The notes below the pieces were generated by a model. That model ran no database searches. It saw only the letters and a program-made list of their open reading frames with translations, and was not told the DNA's origin. A program made the translations under genes and the position numbers. DNA of 64,000 nt from JBGCEZ01 sp045106735 (GTDB lineage: Bacteria; Planctomycetota; Phycisphaerae; Phycisphaerales; SM1A02): the NCBI GenBank assembly GCA_045106735.1, contig JBGCEZ010000017.1, positions 1 to 64,000 of the forward strand, written 5' to 3'. Positions 50,995 through 60,067 of this stretch are shown here, in pieces. How positions within the stretch are numbered: the first letter of the stretch is position 1; every line of letters starts with the position of its first letter.

Positions 50995-51526
50995 CGGCGT
51001 GCATCCTCCGGCTGAACCACGCCTCGACGTCCGGGCCGGCGGGGTTGTCCAATACCAACTCGACCCACGCGTCACGCTCGAACGCGATCACCGCGAGTTC
51101 CCAGGTGCAGGCGAGCACCCGCGACTCGGGCAAGCCGGCGAATGCTGACGCCTCGACCGTCTCGCCATCCGCCTCCCACGCCGCGAACGCCACGTCCATG
51201 GCCAACATCGTTTCGTCGATCCACCATCCGGTGAGGGAGAAAACGCCCTCGCGAGACGGATGCACAACGACAAAACCCACGCCGGTTCGGGCCACCGAGA
51301 CGCCTGGCGCCCCATCGGCCGCCGCCGTCGCGCTCGCGTCCACCGCTGGACGCGGCAGCACCGCGCTCGTCCGCGCCCGCGCCGCCGCAAACACCTCCGG
51401 CGAAACCGACGCGCCGGCCGCACAAATGCCCGTCAGCTTCAACCGCCAACCGTCGACGGTGAACTCCGGCTCCGGCGCCGGCCGCACCATTCGCCGGGCG
51501 TACGCCCGCAGCTCCGCGCCGCTCAT
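50987..51526 (-). CDS. Hypothetical protein between sulfotransferase and GNAT genes
   Basis: 179 residues, ATG 51526 overlapping the stop of the TPR-sulfotransferase gene by 4 bp. Segments with protein-like hydrophobic pattern: FTVDGWRLKLTGICAAG, VGFVVVHPSREGVFSLTGWW and AVIAFERDAWVELVLDNPAG. The sequence resembles no family I can name. No signal peptide or transmembrane helix. Tight coupling on both sides suggests it works with the sulfotransferase or the GNAT enzyme. Confidence 0.75.
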   Translation of the reverse strand: MSGAELRAYARRMVRPAPEPEFTVDGWRLKLTGICAAGASVSPEVFAAARARTSAVLPRPAVDASATAAADGAPGVSVARTGVGFVVVHPSREGVFSLTGWWIDETMLAMDVAFAAWEADGETVEASAFAGLPESRVLACTWELAVIAFERDAWVELVLDNPAGPDVEAWFSRRMHADV

Positions 51527-53238
51527 TCGCCCACCGGCGGATCGCCCGCGGTTGCGGTCGCCGTGACATCCGGAGCGCTGCGATCAACGACCTCCGCCGA
51601 CGGCTTGCTGAAGTCGACGGCACTGAGATCGCCGATCCCCAGATCGCCCACGCCGGCCTGGGCCGCCGCGGCTTGAGCCGCCTGCTGCTGGGCCGCTTCC
51701 GATCCCGGCGGCGGGGCCATGATCGCCTGCAGCCACGGGGCGTAGTTCTTCCAGCGATCCACCGACGTGCGGTACATCGGCTTGCGCACCTGGTCCATGG
51801 ATGCCGAATACACGGTGCGATCCGACTCGTGGAATCGCAGGCACGCATCGTCCCAGGGCACGCCGGCGTACTCGACGATCTTCCGCGACCACGCGTCCTG
51901 ATCGGCCGTCAGCTCCTCGTACGGAACGTCGAGAATCTCGATCCCGAGCTCGGTGCTGAGCGTCTGCGTCCAGTGGTGCATGAGCCGCTCGTACGTCTGG
52001 TAGAAGACGGCGATGCCTTGCAGGCTGGTCGAGAACCAGACCGAGCCCATGAAGCTCTGCATGAAGCACGAAACGGCAACGTCGAACGGGTTCCGCCGGC
52101 AGTGGATGATGCGGGCGTTCGGGAACATCTTGGCGATCAGGCCGATGTGCAAGAAGTTGAACGGCTGCTTGTCGGTCACGCGATCGGCGGACTTGTCGAC
52201 CGAGCGCAGATCCTTGACGTACGCCCGCGCCGCCTTATCCAAGGCCGACTGGGTGATGGCCGACGGGTTCTCAATGCGGGTCGGCAGCGCGTCCTGGTGC
52301 GGCTCGAGTTCGCCGACCAGCTTCCACAGGCTCGATCGCTCGCCGCCGGCGGCGATCTGCGGATGCGAACCGAGGATCTGTTCGACGAGCGACGTTCCGG
52401 AACGTGGCATGCCGAGAATGAAAACCGGGACATCCGAACCGGAGCGGCCAACCGGCGTCGCGGCACACGCGTCCGGGGTCCAGCCCTCGACGATGCGGGT
52501 GATCATCTGATCGTGGGCGGCGGGGTTGAACCGCTGCGGCAACAGGGCATTCGCCTGCGAAGCGCACTGCCAGGCTCGGTCATAGTTGCCCATGGCGTCA
52601 TAGACGGCCGCAAGTTCGTACAGGAGGTTCGCCTCGGCCATCGGATTGCGCTGCCGCGCCCCGGCGATCGACTGCCGGGCCCGTCCGCCCGCCCCCACGC
52701 CCTTGGCTTCACCGGCCACCAGCCGCTCGCCGGCCCGGTTGAGCGCCTGTTCGGCCTCGTCCAGCTCGCCGGTCACGCGGAGCAGGCGGCCCTGCTGGAA
52801 CAGGATCCCCGGGTCATCGGTGCCCTGCTCAATGGCCGGGGCCAATGTGTCGAGTCCGCCCTGGTAGTCGCCCATCATGTGCTGCAACTGGGCCCGCTGG
52901 GCCACGGCCTGCGGCTCGCCCGGCATCAGGGTCAGGGCCGTATCGATCGCCTTGAGGGCGGCCGGGAGGTTGTCCTCCGACCGGTAGGTCGCGGCAATCA
53001 GGAGGTGCGCCCCGATGGCCGTCGGCACCGTCTTGATCACCCGCTCGAGGTTCATGCGGGCGGCGGCCACCTCGCCCACCGAGAACTGGGCCCGGCCCAG
53101 GTTCAGGGCGACGTCCGGGTGGTCGGTCTTCCGGCGGAGTTCGGTGAGGATCGGAATCGCGTCCTGAGGGCGGCCGCGGTCGATGAGTTGCCGGGCCTCG
53201 GCGAGGCGCTGGCCGTGCTGGTCGGTAAGGGGTTGCAT
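51523..53238 (-). CDS. TPR-repeat sulfotransferase
   Basis: 571 residues from ATG 53238. Residues 10-240 are tetratricopeptide repeats (for example RLAEARQLIDRGRPQDAIPI and YELAAVYDAMGNYDRAWQCA). Residues about 280-540 are a sulfotransferase domain with the PAPS 5'-phosphosulphate loop FILGMPRSGTSLVEQIL, the 3'-phosphate motif IIHCRRNPFDVAVSCF and the later DVPYEELTADQDAW. The C-terminal 50 residues are Ala/Gln and Asp/Ser low complexity. Transfers sulphate from PAPS to a carbohydrate or protein hydroxyl; TPR-sulfotransferase fusions are widespread in marine planctomycetes. Acceptor unknown. First gene of the operon, divergent from an ECF sigma gene. Confidence 0.9.
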   Translation of the reverse strand: MQPLTDQHGQRLAEARQLIDRGRPQDAIPILTELRRKTDHPDVALNLGRAQFSVGEVAAARMNLERVIKTVPTAIGAHLLIAATYRSEDNLPAALKAIDTALTLMPGEPQAVAQRAQLQHMMGDYQGGLDTLAPAIEQGTDDPGILFQQGRLLRVTGELDEAEQALNRAGERLVAGEAKGVGAGGRARQSIAGARQRNPMAEANLLYELAAVYDAMGNYDRAWQCASQANALLPQRFNPAAHDQMITRIVEGWTPDACAATPVGRSGSDVPVFILGMPRSGTSLVEQILGSHPQIAAGGERSSLWKLVGELEPHQDALPTRIENPSAITQSALDKAARAYVKDLRSVDKSADRVTDKQPFNFLHIGLIAKMFPNARIIHCRRNPFDVAVSCFMQSFMGSVWFSTSLQGIAVFYQTYERLMHHWTQTLSTELGIEILDVPYEELTADQDAWSRKIVEYAGVPWDDACLRFHESDRTVYSASMDQVRKPMYRTSVDRWKNYAPWLQAIMAPPPGSEAAQQQAAQAAAAQAGVGDLGIGDLSAVDFSKPSAEVVDRSAPDVTATATAGDPPVGE

Positions 53239-53520
53239 GCCTGGATGGTACGGATCGGCGGCGGCGGGAGCGAGTGCGGGGCGACGGGGGAGGTTGTTGG
53301 AAGGTTGGGGTGAGGCTGGGGTGAGCAGTGGCTGAGGTTCGGGTGAGGTTCGGCGGAGCTTGGGGAGGCCGATGACGCCGGGCCCGCGCCACAGCCCACC
53401 GCGGGCCCGGGGGCCCGGCAGGCCCGGCGGACCCGAGGCTTTTGTGCCAAACAGCCCGCGGATTCGACCTTTGGAGCGAGCTCCGGCCGTCGATAGACTC
53501 GCTCCGGGAGGGTTGATTCG

Positions 53521-54078
53521 ATGGCGGGAGACGTGGCCGCGCTGCTGGTCGAAGTCGAGAGCGGACGAGCTTCCTCCACCGAGGATCTGCTGCCCCTGGT
53601 CTACGACGAGCTGCGCGCCCTGGCCGGAGATCTCTTTCGCCGGCACGGCCAGGAGCAGACGCTGCAGCCGACCGCCGTGGTCCACGAGGCGTTCATCCGT
53701 CTCGTCGGCAACGAACATCTCGCCTGGGAGAACCGGCGGCACTTTTTCGCCGTGGCGGCCACGGCGATGCGGAACGTCATCGTCGATCAGGCTCGCCGGC
53801 GACGATCGGCGAAACGTGGCGGCGACTGGCAGCGCTTGACCCTGAGCGGCGTGGGTTCCGATGGCGAAGAAGTGTGCGATGCGCTGGATCTGGATGCCGC
53901 CCTGGTCGCCCTTGAGGCGGCCAGCCCCCGGCAAGCCCGCATTGTCGAGCTGCGTTTCTTCGGGGGACTGACGGTTGACGAAGCGGCGCGATTGCTCGAT
54001 GTGAGTCCGCGGACGGTGGAACTCGACTGGCGCATGGCCCGTGCCTGGCTTCGCCGGTCGCTCGGCGAATCACCGTGA
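53521..54078 (+). CDS. ECF-type RNA polymerase sigma factor
   Basis: 185 residues. Region 2: LVYDELRALAGDLFRR, then QTLQPTAVVHEAFIRLVG and HFFAVAATAMRNVIVDQARR. Region 4: LRFFGGLTVDEAARLLDVSP followed by RTVELDWRMARAWLRR. It belongs to the same ECF group as the 47972-48595 gene. Its TGA overlaps the GTG of the kinase gene by 4 bp. It should direct transcription of an unknown regulon under control of the coupled kinase. Confidence 0.92.
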   Translation: MAGDVAALLVEVESGRASSTEDLLPLVYDELRALAGDLFRRHGQEQTLQPTAVVHEAFIRLVGNEHLAWENRRHFFAVAATAMRNVIVDQARRRRSAKRGGDWQRLTLSGVGSDGEEVCDALDLDAALVALEAASPRQARIVELRFFGGLTVDEAARLLDVSPRTVELDWRMARAWLRRSLGESP

Positions 54079-57000
54079 ACGCGGCGGAACACGAACGCGT
54101 TCGCGCGGTCTTCGCTGCCGTCTGCGACCTCGATCCGGACGCTCAATCGCTCGCCATTGCACAACACTGCGGCCCCGACGCCGCCTTGCGGCGCGAAGTC
54201 GAATGCCTGCTCGAGCTTGACCGGCCAAGCGGTGGCCTGCTCGATGAGTCGCGCGTGGCCCGCGGCGACATCTTCGGCACCGGTGACGGACTGGGCCCTG
54301 GACGGCGCCCGCTGGTGCTCGACGACGACGACTTGCCGCCGCACATCGGCCCGTACCGAGTGCTGGGGCGGCTCGGTGAGGGCGGGATGGGCAGCGTCCT
54401 GCTGGCCGAGCAGTCGAGTCCGCGGCGCCGCGTCGCCCTGAAACTGCTTCGCGCCGCCGCCCCCGGGCTCACCTTGCGGCGGCGCTTCCTGGTCGAGGGC
54501 CAGGTGCTTGCCCGGCTTCAGCATCCCGGCATCGCCACCATTCACGACGCCGGCGTCTGGGATCGGCCCGGCCTTCCCGCGGTGCCGTATCTGGTCATGG
54601 ACTTCGTGGATGGCCAGCCGATCACGGACCACGCGATCGCCCATGAGCTGTCGATCGCCCAACGCGTCGAGCTCATGATTCGGGTGTGCGAAGCGGTCAA
54701 CGAGGCCCACCAGAAAGGCATCGTCCATCGCGACTTGAAGCCCGACAACGTGCTGGTCGAGGACGACGGCAACGGCGGCCAGCCGAAGATCCTGGACTTC
54801 GGCGTGGCCAAAGTGCTCGGCGATGACCTGGAGGTGACCACCGCCGAAACCCTGCGTGGCCAGCTCGTCGGCACCCTTCCTTACATGAGTCCCGAGCAAG
54901 TCGAAGGCAATCCCGATGCGGTGGATGGCCGGACCGACGTGTACGCCCTGGGCATCATGCTCCACGAGTTGCTCACCGGCACGCTCCCGTACGACTTCGC
55001 CGATCGTTCGACGCCCGAGATGGCGATGATCATTCGAGACACGCGCCCCACGCCGCTCGGACGGAGCGATCGCCGGTTGCGCGGCGACCTGGAAGTGGTC
55101 GTGGCCACCGCGCTGGAGAAGCGCACGGCCGACCGGTACGCCTCGGTGGCCGACTTCGCCGCCGACTTGCGGCACTGGATCAACGATGAGCCGGTCACCG
55201 CCCGGCCGCCGAGCGCGACCGAGCAGGTCCTGCGATTCGCCCGTCGGCAGCGGGCCCTGGTGGCCGGGCTTGCGGCCTTGCTCCTGACCCTCACCGGCGG
55301 CATCGTCGGCACGACACGCTTCGCGATGAAGGCGACCGAACGCGACCGTGCCGGGCAGTGGGTCGGCTACCGGGCGAGCATCGAAGCCGCGAATGCGGCG
55401 GTGGACCGGGGAGATCGCGAGACGGCCCTGCGACTGTTGGACGCGGCACCGGAACATCTCCGCGGGTGGGAATGGCACGCCGTGCGACGTGATGTGGATG
55501 CATGGACCACGGCGATCGCCCTGGACGAGGAAGCGGTGGGCGCCGCGTGGTTTCTCGCGGACGGCACGCAGCTCGCCGCGGGCCTTGCCAACGGCACGAT
55601 CGGCGTGTGGGACGCGGACTCCGGCGCACGGGTGCGCACAATCCCGGTCGGCAGCGACAGACCGCATGGCGCGGATGACGGACCGATGACCGCGACGACC
55701 TCGACGACCACCGTCGTGCGGGGACACGCCGCCGCAACGTCCGCTCTCGCTCGCATGGACGACGGAACCGTGCGCGTCGTGCCGCTGTTCGATGATGCAC
55801 CCTCGTACGCGGTGCCCGGCGTGCGATTGATCGATCGGGACGGGCTCGCGCTGGCCCCCGGGGGATGCGAACTCGCGGTCGCGCGCCGCGGCACCGTGCA
55901 ACGCCTCAGTCTCCGCGGCGAACTCATCGATGAACTGTCGGCCGAACGTGGGACCCCGAACCGCACGCGCCTGACCTACGCCACCGACGGCCGTGCGATC
56001 GCCGTCAGCACCCGGGCCACGCACCAGAATCGGTGGCGCACGCACTGGTATTCGATCGTGACGCCAGAGGCGTCCGAGATGCCTTGGCGGGTCCCAGGGC
56101 TCCACCGCACGAGCCTTGCGGTCCGGCCGGACCGGGAAGGGGTCGTCGCGGCGGCCGTTTCGCGCGACCTGCGACTGCACGATCCCGACGACGACCAGAC
56201 TCGCGTCCTGACCGGCCACCGGACCGACGTCGTCTCGATCGCTCTGACGCCCGACGGATCGGCCGCCGCCTCGCTGGCCCTTGATGGCGTGATCCGGGTC
56301 CACGACTTGGCATCCGGACGGGTCGTCGCCCGAATGACCGCCCCGCCCGGGGCGCACGCCATCGCCGTCAGCCCGGATGGCACGCGGCTGGTGACCACCG
56401 CCACCGGGGTCATCCACGTCTGGCCGATCGCGCCCTCGCGCGGCCGCGTTCTGGCGGGACACGACACGTATGTCTACGCCGCCACGTTCGCCCCGGACGG
56501 CCGCACGATCGTGACCGTGCCGTTCCGGCTCGAGCCAGGCCGGCTCTGGGACGGCCACACCGGGGCGCTGCTCGGCACGCTCCCGACGAATTGGCGGGCC
56601 ACGGGGGCGAGTTTCCACGCCGGCGGTGCGTCGCTGGAGCTGCTTCGCGGGATGCGGCGCCGGACCGTTGCCTTTGGAAGCGGCGAGGACGGATCGTCGG
56701 GCCGGATCGATGCGGCATCCACGGCATGGACGTCCGGTCCGGTCCAAGCCGCTCGCGACCGCGTGGTGCATCTTGGCGCGGGCTGGGTCGCGCACGGAAC
56801 GCGATCCCTGGAGGGCGAACGGACTTCGCTCGTCGTGCGCCCGATCGACGCGGCCGATGACGCCGACGATGCCGCCAACGATGCGCGCACCTTCGAACAC
56901 GAGCAGCCGGTGATGAGTGTGGCGGCCACACCGGACGGCACGCAACTCGTCACCGGCGATGCCGAGGGCGGGCTGCGCATCATCGACTTGGCCAACGGGC

Positions 57001-57320
57001 AGGACGTGGCCCGGGCGACCGCCCCGGGGGGCATCGTGTACGGACTGGCCGTGAGCCCGGACGGAACCCGGCTGGCCAGCGGCAGCAACGACGGCGCGGT
57101 TCGGATCTGGTCGATGCCCGAGCTCGATCTGGTCCTGGAGCTGCGCGGCCACACGTCCTACGTGCACGGCGTGGCGTGGAGCCCCGACGGCACGCGGCTC
57201 GTCAGCGCTTCCGGTGATCGAACGGCCCGGCTGTGGGACACGATCGTGCGTGACGCCCCACCAGCGGCGACATCCGCCGCCCCCTCCCCCGGAGACCGCC
57301 GCCCCGGCCCGGGACATTGA
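54075..57320 (+). CDS. Membrane Ser/Thr protein kinase with WD40 repeats
   Basis: 1081 residues, GTG start overlapping the sigma gene (GTGA). The N-terminal ~80 residues contain the CDLDPDAQSLAIAQHCGPDA helix bundle usual for planctomycete kinases. Kinase domain at about 95-370: LGRLGEGGMGSVLLAEQ, VALKLL, IVHRDLKPDNVLV, ILDFGVAKVL, GTLPYMSPEQVEG and DVYALGIMLHELLTGTLPY. One transmembrane helix (ALVAGLAALLLTLTGGIVG, near 395-415), then some 650 residues of WD40 repeats, clearest at the end (SPDGTRLASGSNDGAVRIWS; LRGHTSYVHGVAWSPDGTRL). The propeller probably faces the periplasm and senses an unknown signal. Followed by a hexamer repeat starting at the stop codon. Confidence 0.93.
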   Translation: MNAAEHERVRAVFAAVCDLDPDAQSLAIAQHCGPDAALRREVECLLELDRPSGGLLDESRVARGDIFGTGDGLGPGRRPLVLDDDDLPPHIGPYRVLGRLGEGGMGSVLLAEQSSPRRRVALKLLRAAAPGLTLRRRFLVEGQVLARLQHPGIATIHDAGVWDRPGLPAVPYLVMDFVDGQPITDHAIAHELSIAQRVELMIRVCEAVNEAHQKGIVHRDLKPDNVLVEDDGNGGQPKILDFGVAKVLGDDLEVTTAETLRGQLVGTLPYMSPEQVEGNPDAVDGRTDVYALGIMLHELLTGTLPYDFADRSTPEMAMIIRDTRPTPLGRSDRRLRGDLEVVVATALEKRTADRYASVADFAADLRHWINDEPVTARPPSATEQVLRFARRQRALVAGLAALLLTLTGGIVGTTRFAMKATERDRAGQWVGYRASIEAANAAVDRGDRETALRLLDAAPEHLRGWEWHAVRRDVDAWTTAIALDEEAVGAAWFLADGTQLAAGLANGTIGVWDADSGARVRTIPVGSDRPHGADDGPMTATTSTTTVVRGHAAATSALARMDDGTVRVVPLFDDAPSYAVPGVRLIDRDGLALAPGGCELAVARRGTVQRLSLRGELIDELSAERGTPNRTRLTYATDGRAIAVSTRATHQNRWRTHWYSIVTPEASEMPWRVPGLHRTSLAVRPDREGVVAAAVSRDLRLHDPDDDQTRVLTGHRTDVVSIALTPDGSAAASLALDGVIRVHDLASGRVVARMTAPPGAHAIAVSPDGTRLVTTATGVIHVWPIAPSRGRVLAGHDTYVYAATFAPDGRTIVTVPFRLEPGRLWDGHTGALLGTLPTNWRATGASFHAGGASLELLRGMRRRTVAFGSGEDGSSGRIDAASTAWTSGPVQAARDRVVHLGAGWVAHGTRSLEGERTSLVVRPIDAADDADDAANDARTFEHEQPVMSVAATPDGTQLVTGDAEGGLRIIDLANGQDVARATAPGGIVYGLAVSPDGTRLASGSNDGAVRIWSMPELDLVLELRGHTSYVHGVAWSPDGTRLVSASGDRTARLWDTIVRDAPPAATSAAPSPGDRRPGPGH

Positions 57321-57408
57321 GGCTGAGGCCGAGGCCGACGCTGGCATTGGCACCGGCGTTGGCACTGGCACTGGCACCGGCACCGGCACCGGCACCGGCA
57401 TTGGCCCT
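57319..57408 (+). repeat. 6-bp tandem repeat, 15 units, starting at a stop codon
   Basis: GAGGCT, GAGGCC, GAGGCC, GACGCT, then ten units of GGCAYY type (GGCATT, GGCACC, GGCGTT, GGCACT x2, GGCACC x4, GGCATT) and GGCCCT, all in 6-bp phase. The first unit includes the last two bases of the kinase gene's TGA. Confidence 0.88.
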
Positions 57409-57539
57409 CGCCCGGCCCCAGACCCTGACCCTCGGCCGGCAGAGAAACCTGAAAACTCCTTGCGCCCCGCGCCCCTGGATCACGAGATCTGAGCGGAGCC
57501 CCCATGGCGGGGCCGTCATCCGCGTCCAGGAGTCCCCCC

Positions 57540-59900
57540 ATGTCACCGCCCCGTCCCCCGCTCGCCTTCGTCCCGGCCACGATCCTGACCCTCGCCTTCG
57601 TCCCGGCCACGGTCCTGACCCTCGGTTGCTTCGGCGTCGCCGCCGCGGAAGATCTCATCGTCCCCGACGCATTCGCGACGATCCAAGCCGCGGTGGACGC
57701 GGCCGAGCCGCAGGATCGCGTCGTGATCCGGCCCGGCACGTACACGGAGTCGATCATCGTCGGCCCCGAAACGTCGCTCACGTTGACAAGCACCGACCCG
57801 TCCGATCCCGCGATCGTCGCCAGCACCATCCTCACCACCGACGCGGACTTCGATCGGACCCTCACGTGGCTGGGCCAACAGGGAAGCCGGATCAGCGGGC
57901 TGACCATCGGTGGAAACGGGATGGAGATCGACGGCCCGACCAACGTCACGATCGACCGTTGCCGATTCGTGGACAACGAGTGGTGGGCCGGCAGCGGCGG
58001 AGCCCTTGACGTCTCCCAGGCCAGTGTCATCCTGATCAACTGCCTTTTTCGCGACAACGTCTCTCCCGACTTCAAAGGCACGGTGACTGGCAGCGCCATC
58101 CGGGCCTGGCAGAACGCGACCATTGACGTGACCGGATGCGCGTTTCTTAACAACGCGGTGGAGCAGAACGGTGGCCACGGCGCCGTTTCGGTGCGCAACA
58201 GTTTCGCTGACTTCACCAACTGCACGTTCCGCGGCAATACTGCGCTCAACGGCGCGGGCGCCCTTGACCTCGTCAACGTCAGCGGTGTCGAGATTGACAA
58301 CTGCATTTTCTGGGACAACGGCCCGACGTCGCTGAACACCTCGAACGCCAGCGGCGAGGCGGAAAACACAATCTTCCAGAATGGACTTCCCCCGTCGTTC
58401 AGCGACGAGGGCGGCGTCTCCACCGCCGATCCGCTCTTTGACGGGTCTTCCGGCGCCACCCTCACGGTGGACTCCCCCGCCGTTGACGCCGGAGACGTGT
58501 CATTGCTTCCGTTCGACTTCCTCGACCTGGACGCAGACGGTGAAACAGTGGAACGTCTTCCGGTCGATCGGGTCGGGATCGCCCGCGATTCGAACGGCGG
58601 AGTCGATCTCGGCGCGATGGAGGCCGCGTACGTCGCCAACATCACCAACGACACCCGATCCGCGACGATCCCGGCGGCGATCGCCGCGGCGACCGCGGGC
58701 GACGAACTTGTCGTGCCCGGCGGCACGTGGTTCGGCCCGATGAATCCCGGCGGGAAGGACGTGATCCTTCGTTCGTCCGATCCGTCGGATCCGGAGGTGG
58801 TGGAAGCGACGATCCTCACCGCGGCCGATGGCACCCGCCCGGTGACATTCAACTCCGGCGAGACGAGCGCATTCCTCCTGGATGGCTTCACCATCATCGG
58901 CGATGGCGTGAATCGTGGCGGCGCGCTGCGGGCCTCCGCTTCAAGTCCCACGATCCGCCGCTGCGTCATTCGAGACTCGTTCGCGTTCGACCACGGAGGT
59001 GGCGTGTCCTTCGCCAACGGCTCGACCAGTCGTCTCGTGGAGTGCACGGTGTACGACAACCTGTCGTCCGAGCAAGCTGGCGGCATGGACGTGGAGACCG
59101 GAGCCGACATCAGCGTCGAGAACACTCGGTTCATCGCGAACACCTGCCTGGACGATGGCGGCGCGGTCAGGGTGCGGGGCGCGACGGCCCACTTCATCAA
59201 CTGCTTCATGAGTGGGAACATCAGTGTGAACGGCATCGGGGCGGTGGCCGGAACCACATCGGGCGTCGTCCACATGATCAACTGCACCGTGGTCGAAAGC
59301 GATTCGGTCAGCACGAACCTCGCCGCGATCGAGTTGCTCAGTCCGAAGGCGACGATCACCGCCTGCGCATTCCAGGCGAACTCCGGCGGGTCGATCACCG
59401 GCTCGACGGTGGCCACCGTCTCGTACAGCGTGGTTCCCGGTGGCGGCTGGCCGGGGATCGGCAACATTGCCGGAAACGCGGCCCTGCAGAACCGCGAGGG
59501 TCCGGACAGCATCCCTGGCACGCTCGACGATGACCCGACTCTGTCGGCTTCGTCGTTGGCCATCGACGCGGGCGACGTGGATGCGGCCGCGATCGACGGC
59601 ACCGTGGACCTGCTCGGCAACGCGCGGTTCCAGGACGACCCGTCCGTGGCGGACGCGACCGGATGCGCGAACCCCGACGCCGGGGCGGCGGAACGCCAGA
59701 CCGGCCTGGGCCTCGAAGTCTGCTGCCCGGCCGACGTGGACGGATCGGGTTCGGTCGGTTTCGACGACGTGATCGCGGTGTTGGCCGCGTGGGGCGTCTG
59801 CGAAGACGGCGATCCGTGCGATGCCGACGTGGACAGCTCCGGCGACGTGGCCTTCGGCGACCTGATCGCGGTACTGGGCGGATTCGGCGACTGCCCCTGA
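57540..59900 (+). CDS. Secreted right-handed beta-helix protein with dockerin-like tail
   Basis: 786 residues from ATG 57540 (GGAG 8 nt upstream; ATG 57504 is possible). The signal peptide contains a duplicated decapeptide (LAFVPATILT / LAFVPATVLT). The mature part begins IVPDAFATIQAAVDAAEPQD and VVIRPGTYTESI, the standard entry to parallel beta-helices of pectate-lyase type. Rungs with Asn/Cys ladders follow (NCLFRDNVS, NCTFRGNTAL, NCIFWDNG), then a second such helix from about residue 375 (ATAGDELVVPGGTWFGP). No lyase or hydrolase residues recognised. The C-terminus has two dockerin-like loops (DVDGSGSVGFDDVIAVLAAW, DVDSSGDVAFGDLIAVLGGF). Extracellular; probably carbohydrate-binding or structural. 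Downstream of an ECF/kinase pair. Confidence 0.83.
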   Translation: MSPPRPPLAFVPATILTLAFVPATVLTLGCFGVAAAEDLIVPDAFATIQAAVDAAEPQDRVVIRPGTYTESIIVGPETSLTLTSTDPSDPAIVASTILTTDADFDRTLTWLGQQGSRISGLTIGGNGMEIDGPTNVTIDRCRFVDNEWWAGSGGALDVSQASVILINCLFRDNVSPDFKGTVTGSAIRAWQNATIDVTGCAFLNNAVEQNGGHGAVSVRNSFADFTNCTFRGNTALNGAGALDLVNVSGVEIDNCIFWDNGPTSLNTSNASGEAENTIFQNGLPPSFSDEGGVSTADPLFDGSSGATLTVDSPAVDAGDVSLLPFDFLDLDADGETVERLPVDRVGIARDSNGGVDLGAMEAAYVANITNDTRSATIPAAIAAATAGDELVVPGGTWFGPMNPGGKDVILRSSDPSDPEVVEATILTAADGTRPVTFNSGETSAFLLDGFTIIGDGVNRGGALRASASSPTIRRCVIRDSFAFDHGGGVSFANGSTSRLVECTVYDNLSSEQAGGMDVETGADISVENTRFIANTCLDDGGAVRVRGATAHFINCFMSGNISVNGIGAVAGTTSGVVHMINCTVVESDSVSTNLAAIELLSPKATITACAFQANSGGSITGSTVATVSYSVVPGGGWPGIGNIAGNAALQNREGPDSIPGTLDDDPTLSASSLAIDAGDVDAAAIDGTVDLLGNARFQDDPSVADATGCANPDAGAAERQTGLGLEVCCPADVDGSGSVGFDDVIAVLAAWGVCEDGDPCDADVDSSGDVAFGDLIAVLGGFGDCP
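57561..57620 (+). repeat. 30-bp tandem duplication in a signal peptide
   Basis: 57561-57590 and 57591-57620 are identical except for one base (GATCCTG versus GGTCCTG). The duplication is in frame and doubles the hydrophobic core of the export signal of the 57540-59900 protein. Confidence 0.92.
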
Positions 59901-59975
59901 TCACCCAGCCCTTCCGGATGGGACTCGCCCTTTCGCCCCACGGCGGCCGAGTCGGGCGGGATGGCGACCGGCACG

Positions 59976-60005
59976 ACGGCCCCTGCGCACTGGCGCGGGG
60001 GCCGT
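59976..60005 (+). terminator. Strong GC hairpin, terminator-like, no T-tract
   Basis: ACGGCCCCTGCGC pairs with GCGCGGGGGCCGT: 13 bp including one G-T pair, loop ACTG. It lies 75 bp after the stop of the beta-helix gene. The sequence after it is only moderately T-rich (TGTGCGTTGTG). Confidence 0.55.
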
Positions 60006-60067
60006 TGTGCGTTGTGCTCGGGCGGCTGTTCGCGGCAAATCGCCTGAGCGACCGGGTACGAGCCGCG

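Noticed and set aside
53360..53440. GGGCCC-rich palindromes as a regulatory site
   Set aside because: Such palindromes are expected by chance in DNA of this composition and no spacing pattern is evident.
53787..57401. Minus-strand open frame of about 1200 codons
   Set aside because: Antisense to the sigma and WD40 kinase genes, which have clear motifs; its composition is Arg/Gly/Pro-rich with no domain.
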